Assembly: GCF_000718165.1 (NCBI RefSeq)
Contig: NZ_JOEY01000117.1
Span: 1-8,214 of the forward strand
Reading direction: 5' to 3'
Length of the DNA: 8,214 bases
Source of the DNA: Streptomyces fulvoviolaceus
GTDB lineage: Bacteria > Actinomycetota > Actinomycetes > Streptomycetales > Streptomycetaceae
A program made the translations under genes and the position numbers. Below are positions 1-5,163 of this stretch, piece by piece; positions within the stretch are counted from its first letter, which is position 1, and the number at the start of each line of letters is the position of its first letter. The notes below the pieces were generated by a model. The model saw only the letters and a list, made by a program, of their open reading frames with translations. It was not told the origin of the DNA and searched no databases.

Positions 1-709
1 GAACGCGGGCCACCTGGCCGCCGGGCGCCTCGACGCCCACGGCAACCCGCCCGGCCGTCCCCGCCGCTTCTTCTACGACCTCACGGGTACTGCGCAGCAC
101 CGTGACGCCCAGGTCCGCCACGCCCTGACCCGGCTGCTGCACTGGGCCAGAACCTGCGGAGTGAAAGCCATCGCGGTCGAAGACCTCGACTTCACCACGG
201 AGAAGACCCGCGAGAAGCACGGCCGCCGCAAACGGTTCCGGCAGCTGATCTCACGGTTCCGGCAGCTGATCTCCGGCATGCCCACCGGCCGACTCCGCGC
301 CCGGCTCACCTCGATGGCCGACCAGACCGGCACCGCCATCATCGCCGTGGACCCGGCCTACACCTCCAAATGGGGCGCCCAGCACTGGCAAAAACCCCTC
401 ACCCACGACGACAGGAAGACGACTCGCCACGAGGCTGCCGCCGTGGCGATCGGACGGCGCGCTCAGGGACACCCGATCAGGCGACGGACGGCACCGCCCC
501 GTGCACACCAGAGCGATGTGCACGGGCATCGGACCGTCCAGGCCGACCGGCGTGCCCTCGGGCGTACACGGGCAACCAGAACGCCCAACACCGTTCGGAG
601 CGTTCGGCTGAGCATGAATCCTGGCAACAGGACTCACCCCCGCTCAGTCTCTAGGAACGGTCCACAGGATCGGTATGCCAACCGGCGTGCAAACCAGGTA
701 CAGGCGTAG
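1..709 (+). CDS. tnpB: TnpB-type RNA-guided nuclease / accessory transposase, 5'-truncated by the window edge
   Basis: Reading begins at base 2 and is open to a stop at 707-709, about 235 codons, roughly the C-terminal half of a TnpB (usually near 400 residues). The RuvC-II motif is seen as AVEDLDF, with its glutamate at codon 179-181. It is followed by the basic GMPTGRLRARL region, the VDPAYTSKWG motif and RHEAAAVAIGRRAQGHPIRRR near the C-terminus. TnpB proteins are RuvC nucleases guided by an RNA made from the element's right end; they promote retention of IS200/IS605 elements. Oddities: the last RuvC position, where I would expect Asp, is Glu (codon 431-433); the usual CxxC zinc ribbon is absent around the TS motif; seven residues are tandemly duplicated (233-274). 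The frame used here runs past the element end at 661, whereas a neighbouring frame stops at 652-654 inside it, so the original C-terminus may have been lost by a frameshift between about 480 and 590. The GTG at 161 is internal, not the true start. Confidence 0.75.
   Translation, partial: NAGHLAAGRLDAHGNPPGRPRRFFYDLTGTAQHRDAQVRHALTRLLHWARTCGVKAIAVEDLDFTTEKTREKHGRRKRFRQLISRFRQLISGMPTGRLRARLTSMADQTGTAIIAVDPAYTSKWGAQHWQKPLTHDDRKTTRHEAAAVAIGRRAQGHPIRRRTAPPRAHQSDVHGHRTVQADRRALGRTRATRTPNTVRSVRLSMNPGNRTHPRSVSRNGPQDRYANRRANQVQA
233..274 (+). repeat. In-frame 21-bp tandem duplication inside tnpB
   Basis: Two adjacent 21-base copies, 233-253 and 254-274, differ only at the last base (a versus c). Each encodes RFRQLIS, so the protein reads RFRQLISRFRQLISGMP. 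The reading frame is preserved. Related proteins, as I remember them, carry one copy followed directly by GMPTGRLR, so this looks like a recent local duplication. Confidence 0.9.
590..661 (+). ncRNA. Candidate omega RNA (reRNA) scaffold at the IS right end
   Basis: Three nested complementary segments are visible. The outer stem is 590-596 (accgttc) with 655-661 (gaacggt), 7 perfect pairs. The middle stem is 606-613 with 642-649, 8 pairs including one G-U. The inner stem is 616-623 with 628-635, with one A-C mismatch, closed by a GCAA loop at 624-627, a stable GNRA tetraloop. The fold ends at the exact base where IS982 sequence begins. TnpB guide-RNA scaffolds are known to come from the 3' end of tnpB and the element right end, with the guide taken from the flank just outside. 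By that rule the guide begins at 662 (ccacaggatcggtatgcc and onward). The transcript probably begins further upstream within tnpB; its 5' end cannot be placed. Expression is inferred. Confidence 0.55.
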
Positions 710-1143
710 GCCCCAGAAGAACCGGGAGTGGGACGCGCAATACCCATATCCGGCCCAGCCCGCCATCTCCGAACGTTTCGCTGTCGGCCGGGACATCCCA
801 CACGGCACTGGTGTCGAGTCGACGATCCAGTGGTGCCGAACCAGAAGTCCGTGTCCACGGCGAGCATCCGTATCGCCTTCTTCACCAGTGGCAATGCCGC
901 CTTGAGGCGCTTGTTGTACCCGGACTGCTGCGGCAGATACGGGAACATCGCGGCCAAGTGCGTGTGCGCGTACCGCAACCAGCGCGTCTCGGAATGGAAG
1001 CCGAGCAGCGCCTGCGCGACCGCGAGGGTGATCAGCTCGGCATCGGCCAGCTGCGGCGGCCTACCCATCCAACGGCCGGCTTCCAGCTCATCATCGACCT
1101 TCACGTACAGCGCGGTCAGCAGAGTGTCCAGGTCATTCGTCAC
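644..1143 (-). pseudogene. IS982-family transposase, frameshifted and cut off by the IS200/IS605 insertion
   Basis: A GTG at 1143 opens a reading frame beginning VTNDLDTLLTALYVKVDDEL, followed by GRPPQLADAELITLAVAQALLGFHSETRWLRYA and FPYLPQQSGYNKRL, a pattern I recognise from actinomycete IS982-type DDE transposases. The frame holds through LAVDTDFWF. Near 836-837 one base is missing, because only two bases lie between the TTC and CAC codons. In the next frame the match resumes as HHWIVDSTPVPCGMSRPT, then GYCASHSRFFWGLRLYLVCTPVGIPILW. The first catalytic Asp is in IVDSTP, codon 818-820. Homology stops at 662, at the end of the IS200/IS605 element. The corrected frame hits a stop at 644-646 inside that element. 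The rest of the gene (second half of the DDE triad) should lie left of the window if the insertion is simple. Family assignment is from memory of motifs. Confidence 0.75.
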
Positions 1144-1210
1144 GCAACGATCTTGGACACCCTCTGTGTGTTCCCGAACGCACCGCCAACCTGACACGGC
1201 TGGGGCGGAC
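662..1210 (-). mobile_element. IS982-type element remnant (5' part of transposase and leader)
   Basis: This is the part of the older insertion sequence that lies right of the nested IS200/IS605 element. Its outer end probably falls in 1144-1210, between the transposase GTG and the stop codon of the neighbouring membrane protein gene. I cannot identify the terminal inverted repeat with only one end in view. The leader of the transposase has only weak ribosome-binding potential (an aagatc stretch about 6 bases before the GTG). Confidence 0.55.
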
Positions 1211-1591
1211 TCAGTGCCTGACCAGCCACAAGACCCGGTCCCACGACAGAAGGTGGTACACGACCAGCACACCGGCGAGCATCACGGCGAGAGTGTGGGA
1301 TCCCGCCGCGTACAACGCCGCCGCACCGCCGAAGAACACAGTCAGCTCCAGCAGGAACCGCAGTGGACCAGGTGTCGCAATCACCGTCCCCCCGGACCGG
1401 GATGCATCGTCTGGGGTGGCGAAGACTCCCCACAGCACGGCCACGATCAGGGGAACGGCAACCACGCAGACATACCGCAGGGAACCAGGCACGACAGCCC
1501 ATGCCCAGAGCCCGAAGCACACCAGAGCCACCAGCTCCAATACGAACCTCACACCGAGAGACAACGGGTGAAAGCCATACCCGGACGACAT
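1211..1591 (-). CDS. YrdB/DUF2568-type small integral membrane protein
   Basis: This encodes a 126-residue protein. The ATG at 1589-1591 has a good ribosome-binding site on the minus strand (GGAGGG about 10 bases upstream). Hydrophobic stretches are visible at about residues 13-35 (VRFVLELVALVCFGLWAWAVV), 39-58, 75-95 (LRFLLELTVFFGGAAALYAAG) and 97-115, so about four membrane segments. The L-RFxLEL opening, the PLIVAVLWGVFATPDDA loop, the GPLRFLLEL repeat of the opening and the ALYAAG motif match what I know of the YrdB family (DUF2568), whose function is unknown. The gene seems intact although the IS982 remnant begins just downstream of its stop. It stands alone: the next gene on the same strand is more than 2 kb away. 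Upstream DNA holds two small dyads (see the region entry) that could be operator sites. Confidence 0.8.
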   Translation of the reverse strand: MSSGYGFHPLSLGVRFVLELVALVCFGLWAWAVVPGSLRYVCVVAVPLIVAVLWGVFATPDDASRSGGTVIATPGPLRFLLELTVFFGGAAALYAAGSHTLAVMLAGVLVVYHLLSWDRVLWLVRH

Positions 1592-2121
1592 ACGCGCAGT
1601 TCCCTCCGTCGTAGTCCCTCCATGATCACAGCCCGCCGCACGGGAAGTTCAAGAACCACCAGATCAGACATCGGACTTATTCATCTAGTGGGCGAGGCTA
1701 CTGACAGGGCAGCAGTTCGGTGGCGCCCTCCATGGCCGTGCCGAGGCCGGCAACGTACTCGTCCAAGCGTCATTCGGTCTTGCACGGCGGCAGCATGGTG
1801 AATCGTCAAGCACTCCGGGAGCGGCGAGAGAGATCCTGGCTTGTTCGCGGCCGTTGACACAGATCAGCCGGCCGTACTGCGGAAGTGCGGCTTCCGGGAG
1901 CGCACCGGTCACCCGGTCGGTATCGCTACCCGGTGCTGCGAGGTCGGCGAGCTGGGCCGTGCTCCGAAGACCGCCGCCCCATCGTCGCCGTAGAGCGTCA
2001 GAGCGACTCGCGAAGCGCCGAACAGGTGGACTCCTGCAAAAGGCGACCGGAGAAGGACTCGTACCGACGCACAGATGGTGACGTAGCTGCCCCGACCCAG
2101 AACTGAAAGAGGCACCGAGAC
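1592..2121. other. 530-base intergenic stretch without a convincing gene
   Basis: No open reading frame here has persuasive codon use or recognisable motifs. Near the membrane protein gene lies an inverted repeat GTTC-AA-GAAC (1647-1656) and an imperfect dyad TCAGACATCGGA (1664-1675, pattern TCnGAnnTCnGA). These are positioned where an operator or promoter for the minus-strand gene would be, but no clear -10/-35 pair is seen. A minus-strand stretch around 1800-1990 reads ALPQYGRLICVNGREQ in a frame open for some distance, which might be a decayed gene fragment that I do not recognise. The 3' end supplies the ribosome-binding site of the serine hydrolase (gaaagagg at about 2104-2111). Confidence 0.5.
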
Positions 2122-3342
2122 GTGAGACGTCTTACCCCCACCCGCCGTGTCTTCGCCGCAGTGCTGCTCGTGGCGTCCGTGTTGACCCCGATGGCAGCGA
2201 CTCCCGCCACCGCTGCCCAAGCCGTCACGGCTGCCCAGGGCGTCACACCCCACCGGTCCGTCGATGAGGACTGCCCTCCGCACGAACTGGACCGTGCGCT
2301 GACCGCTCGGCTGGACAAGGCCATCGAGAAGGTCCGTCAGCAGGCCGGCATTCCCGGTGTCGTCGCTGGTCTGTGGATGCCGGGCAAGGGCAGTTACGTC
2401 CGCGCGACCGGCGTCGCCGACAAAGCCACCGGCGAGCCGATGAACACCGACGTCTTCGTACGGATCGGCAGCGAGACCAAGACCTTCACCGTCACCGCGC
2501 TGCTCAAGCTCGTTGACGACGGCCGTGTCGGACTCGACGACCCGATCTCGGACTACATCCACGGCGTGCCCAAGGGACCCCGGATCACGTTGCGCCATCT
2601 TGCCGAGATGCGCAGCGGCCTCTTCCCGTACACCGAAGACGCGGACTTCCAGCACGATCTGCTGAGCAACCCGAAGCGCTCGTTCACCCCGCAGCAGGCG
2701 CTGGCATACGGCTTCAAGCACAAGAACACCTTCGCGCCGGGCAAGCAGTTCCAGTACTCCAACACCAACCTCATCCTGCTCGGTCTGGTGGTCGAAAAGG
2801 TCAGCGGGCACCGCCTCGCTGACTTCATCGAGAAGCGGGTTCTGCGCACCGCCCACCTGTCCCACACGCTGTTTCCGAAGGGCTTTGAGTTTCCTCAGCC
2901 GCACCCGCACGGCTACACCAACCAGACGCTGAGCGGTGAGGTCGCCGACACCACGAACTGGAACCCCAGTTGGGCCTGGGCGGCCGGGGCGATGATCTCC
3001 GACCTGCACGACCTGCGTCGCTGGGCAAAGATCGTCGCCACCGGCACGCTGCTGCGTCCGCAGACGCAGGTGCAGAGGCTCAAGATGCTGCCCACCGGTT
3101 ATCCGGGCACGAAATACGGCCTCGGCATCTTCGAGAGCGGCGGCTGGATCGGGCACAACGGCTCCATCCCCGGCTACGAGACCGTGACCGTCTACCTGCC
3201 CTCCAAGAAGGCCACCATGGTGCTGATGATCAACACCGACATCACGTACCAGGGCCAGGAGCCGTCGTCGCTGCTCGCGCGGGCGATCACGGAGATCGTG
3301 ACTCCGGACAACGTCTACGACCGGCCGGTGCCTGTGCAGTAG
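2122..3342 (+). CDS. Secreted serine hydrolase, class C beta-lactamase / R61-like D-alanyl-D-alanine carboxypeptidase family
   Basis: This encodes a 406-residue protein from a GTG start, chosen because gaaagagg lies about 10 bases upstream and the sequence then opens a Sec signal peptide: MRRLTPTRR, a hydrophobic core FAAVLLVASVL, and likely cleavage near ATPATAAQA (about 30-34). The three active-site motifs of the family are all present: SETK (Ser117, Lys120) as SxxK, YSN at 212-214, and HNG at 345-347 in the place of KTG. The context GSETKTF, QYSNTNLI and GHNGSIPG closely resembles the Streptomyces R61 DD-peptidase, which has HTG as third motif and a precursor of similar length. The likely role is cleavage of D-Ala-D-Ala peptidoglycan stems or related D-amino-acid amides or esters outside the cell; beta-lactam hydrolysis is also possible in this fold. 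The gene seems to stand alone, with non-coding DNA on both sides. Family call is firm; substrate is not. Confidence 0.92.
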   Translation: MRRLTPTRRVFAAVLLVASVLTPMAATPATAAQAVTAAQGVTPHRSVDEDCPPHELDRALTARLDKAIEKVRQQAGIPGVVAGLWMPGKGSYVRATGVADKATGEPMNTDVFVRIGSETKTFTVTALLKLVDDGRVGLDDPISDYIHGVPKGPRITLRHLAEMRSGLFPYTEDADFQHDLLSNPKRSFTPQQALAYGFKHKNTFAPGKQFQYSNTNLILLGLVVEKVSGHRLADFIEKRVLRTAHLSHTLFPKGFEFPQPHPHGYTNQTLSGEVADTTNWNPSWAWAAGAMISDLHDLRRWAKIVATGTLLRPQTQVQRLKMLPTGYPGTKYGLGIFESGGWIGHNGSIPGYETVTVYLPSKKATMVLMINTDITYQGQEPSSLLARAITEIVTPDNVYDRPVPVQ

Positions 3343-3691
3343 GCCAGGCCGAGCGGTCGGTCTTATGGCGGGCCGGGGCTGAGTTCACGGACACCGCGGG
3401 AGCGGACAGCTCCGCTGCGTGAGTGAACGGGGTCCCGCCCGCCGCCCGGAGCCGGCGCGGTCGCCACGAATTTCCCACGACAAGACCAACAAGCAACCGG
3501 ACCGACAGCCACACGAACGACAGCCTCTGTCAGGACCTCCGAGTCCGGTGCATTATCGCGCCCCGTAAGGAGCGCGGGGCGGTGTCGACATGCGGCTCCG
3601 CCGCGTGGGCACGACCAGTCCCCACCGGCCCGCGGACTCACCTCACCGCGCCTCCAGCCGAGCGCTTGGCACAGGGGGCGTGACTGTCCCC
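3343..3691. other. Non-coding gap between convergent genes
   Basis: The gap separates the ends of the serine hydrolase (plus) and FHA gene (minus). I see no supported gene. It contains a 7-bp GC stem at 3559-3581 and a shorter perfect inverted repeat agcgga-cagc-tccgct at 3401-3416, either of which could assist termination. Confidence 0.5.
3559..3581. terminator. Candidate hairpin terminator between convergent genes
   Basis: CGCCCCG (3559-3565) and CGGGGCG (3575-3581) form seven perfect GC pairs around a 9-base loop. There is no clear T-run on either side, which is common for actinomycete terminators but weakens the call. It lies between two converging genes and could serve both directions. 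Confidence 0.35.
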
Positions 3692-4480
3692 TCAGGGTGC
3701 GGAGTTCGGCCAGGTCGCGTCGTCCTCCATCAGGTCCAGGTCCGGCGGCACGAGCGTCGTCGACTCCACCAGTCCCCTGATCAGGTTGTGCAGCAGCCTG
3801 TTGTCGCCGGGGCGGCCCTGCGACTTGTCGTGCAGCAGCGGGTACCGGAAACCGGTGCTGTCCAGGCGGCGGCGTACGGCCTCGATGCGGTGCTCGATCC
3901 TGCGCTCGTTCCATTTGCCGTCCGGGCAGAGGTAGGCGAGCTGCTTGGCGGCCACGGCGTACGTCAGGGGCCGCGGATCCTCCTCGTACAGCAGGTACCG
4001 CTGGCCGAGGACGACCAGCAGCAGCCGTTCGTCGTCGTCGAGCACCCAGGTCTCGGGCCGCACGGTCTCGGCGCGCCGTCGCGACAGCGGCCCCTGGTCG
4101 TCGTGGCCCGCGACATACAGCTCGACCAGGTGCTCACGGTAGCCCGAACCCTTCACGAACAACGGGGTGTACCCGGTGGCGAGCGGGATCGGCTCGGTGC
4201 TCATGTGCATCATCTGGCCGCGGGGCAGCCGCACGAGCTGCTGCCCGGTGTTGCGCAGCCACCACAGTCCTTGACGGTACGTCAGCTCGCCGTGCCGCCG
4301 GCTCACTCGCAAGTCGTCCACGCCGACGCCCAGGTCCACGTCCGGCTTCTCGCCGCGCCCGAAGCAGAGGGTCAGGCCCGGCCGGGGCGGGGCGCTGAGG
4401 CCGCCGGTGACCGTGCGGGCGTGCAGGGTGCCGGGCGTGGTGGGCGCGACACCTCGCGCGAGGCTGGCGGAGAGAGGCAT
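3692..4480 (-). CDS. FHA-domain phosphopeptide-binding protein
   Basis: This encodes a 262-residue cytoplasmic protein with no signal peptide or membrane segment. I chose the ATG at 4478-4480 (MPLSASLARG) because GGAG lies about 8 bases upstream; the frame stays open to 4624, but that extension overlaps the divergent promoter region and looks non-coding. An FHA domain spans about residues 20-105, with the hallmark residues FGR (40-42), SRRH (60-63) and the following GLWWLRNTG (71-79). FHA domains bind phosphothreonine peptides. The C-terminal part (about 145-240) is different: TWVLDDDERLLLVVLGQRYL, then a basic helical stretch WNERRIEHRIEAVRRRLDSTG, which could be a winged-helix or other helical effector region; this is inference. 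The Ser/Thr kinase gene about 700 bases away on the same strand is an obvious candidate partner, though a lipoprotein gene on the opposite strand separates them, so they are not one simple operon. Confidence 0.85.
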   Translation of the reverse strand: MPLSASLARGVAPTTPGTLHARTVTGGLSAPPRPGLTLCFGRGEKPDVDLGVGVDDLRVSRRHGELTYRQGLWWLRNTGQQLVRLPRGQMMHMSTEPIPLATGYTPLFVKGSGYREHLVELYVAGHDDQGPLSRRRAETVRPETWVLDDDERLLLVVLGQRYLLYEEDPRPLTYAVAAKQLAYLCPDGKWNERRIEHRIEAVRRRLDSTGFRYPLLHDKSQGRPGDNRLLHNLIRGLVESTTLVPPDLDLMEDDATWPNSAP

Positions 4481-4573
4481 CGCTGGTCTCCTCGGTTCGT
4501 GGGCTTCTCGGTGCGCGTACGGCGCACTGACCAGTGTCCGCGTCCGCTCCGGGACCCCTCCCCAGGACGGGCT

Positions 4574-4584
4574 CATATAAAGAT
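4574..4584. promoter_or_regulatory. AT-rich candidate promoter element in the divergent intergenic region
   Basis: The sequence catataaagat is the most AT-rich spot in the 164-base region between the divergent FHA and lipoprotein starts. It could be a -10 region for either gene: about 60 bases before the lipoprotein ATG, or about 95 before the FHA ATG. No convincing -35 hexamer accompanies it. Confidence 0.25.
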
Positions 4585-4644
4585 GCGTGTCCCGATGCCC
4601 GGGTTCAACGGCACCCTTGGGCACACGAGTTGAGGGGTGGAGCG

Positions 4645-5139
4645 ATGAACACGAGCAGGGACCGGGTCGGCGTCGGCGTCGGCGTGACGCTGGCTGTGAT
4701 GGCCGTACTCACCGGCTGCGGAGGGAGCGGCGGCCAGGACGACGGCTCCGCGGAGGGGGCGGAGCCGTCGTCCACGAGTACGCCGTCGAGGGCGAGCGGC
4801 GCGAGCACGCCGACGGAGACGGAGCGGCCGTCCGCTCCCTCGCCCTCTCGCACCAGTGGCCCCGCCGACGGCACCGATGTCGGCGCCTGCTTCGACGGTC
4901 GCTGCGAGATCGCCCTGTCGAAGCCCACGGCCATCAAGGTCGACAGCCGGTTCAGCGTCAGCGATCTGCGGGTCACGAAGATCACAGCGGATTCCGTGGT
5001 GCTCCAGTCCTCGGGCACCGGCGGCACCTTCCTGAGCACGTCGCTCGGCGAAGGCGGCACCGGCATCCAGAACGACCTCGGCTTCCGGGTGAAGTCCCTG
5101 GACGGTGGCACGGCGGTGCTGGAGTTCTTCACCGACTGA
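4645..5139 (+). CDS. Small lipoprotein with Ser/Thr/Pro-rich linker, function unknown
   Basis: This encodes a 164-residue protein from the ATG at 4645, preceded by a purine-rich GAGGGGTGGAG ribosome-binding site. An earlier in-frame GTG at 4534 would place the signal peptide far inside, so I reject it. The N-terminus is a lipoprotein signal: charged MNTSRDR, hydrophobic VGVGVGVTLAVMAV, then lipobox LTGC with the modified cysteine at residue 25. Residues 26-80 form a low-complexity Gly/Ser/Thr/Pro/Glu tether. The remaining 85 residues look like a compact beta-rich domain with a likely disulfide between Cys82 and Cys87 (ACFDGRC). It should sit on the outer face of the membrane. It is divergent from the FHA gene and its stop is only 24 bases from the kinase stop on the other strand. 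I do not recognise the folded domain. Confidence 0.85.
   Translation: MNTSRDRVGVGVGVTLAVMAVLTGCGGSGGQDDGSAEGAEPSSTSTPSRASGASTPTETERPSAPSPSRTSGPADGTDVGACFDGRCEIALSKPTAIKVDSRFSVSDLRVTKITADSVVLQSSGTGGTFLSTSLGEGGTGIQNDLGFRVKSLDGGTAVLEFFTD
4666..4685 (+). repeat. Hexanucleotide repeat (gtcggc) in the lipoprotein signal peptide
   Basis: Three and a third copies of gtcggc encode the alternating Val-Gly run of the signal peptide hydrophobic core (residues 8-14). Gain or loss of a unit would keep the frame and change the core length by two residues. Confidence 0.8.
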
Positions 5140-5163
5140 CTCCCCGCTGGCCCCCTGGGAGTG

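Larger units (their letters stand above)
1..661 (+). mobile_element. Right-hand part of an IS200/IS605-family element (tnpB plus right end)
   Basis: The window starts inside this element, so its left end and any tnpA are not visible. What is seen is the C-terminal part of tnpB followed by a compact region of nested inverted repeats that stops at 661. From 662 the sequence reads as an IS982-type transposase on the other strand, interrupted in mid-gene, so 661/662 is the most economical element boundary. Elements of this family have no terminal inverted repeats. They end in subterminal hairpins and insert next to a short target motif without duplicating it, which fits the clean junction. The target motif would sit at the unseen left end. 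Confidence 0.7.

Noticed and set aside
1647..1656. SOS-box-like site GTTCAAGAAC
   Set aside because: An actinomycete LexA site would be GAAC then GTTC with a 4-base spacer; here the halves are in the reverse order with a 2-base spacer.
728..1801. Long plus-strand open frame (about 357 codons)
   Set aside because: It is antisense to the IS982 transposase and the YrdB-type gene, rich in Arg, His, Gln and Ser, with no motifs; an artefact of high GC.
1909..3156. 415-codon minus-strand open frame
   Set aside because: It is the mirror of the serine hydrolase gene, which has a signal peptide and three active-site motifs; the mirror has none.
4481..4624. N-terminal extension of the FHA gene by 48 codons
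   Set aside because: The ATG at 4480 has a ribosome-binding site, while the extension crosses the AT-rich promoter-like spot and has no domain content.
3590..4633. 347-codon plus-strand open frame
   Set aside because: It is opposite the FHA gene and ends in the divergent promoter region; composition is typical of an antisense frame.
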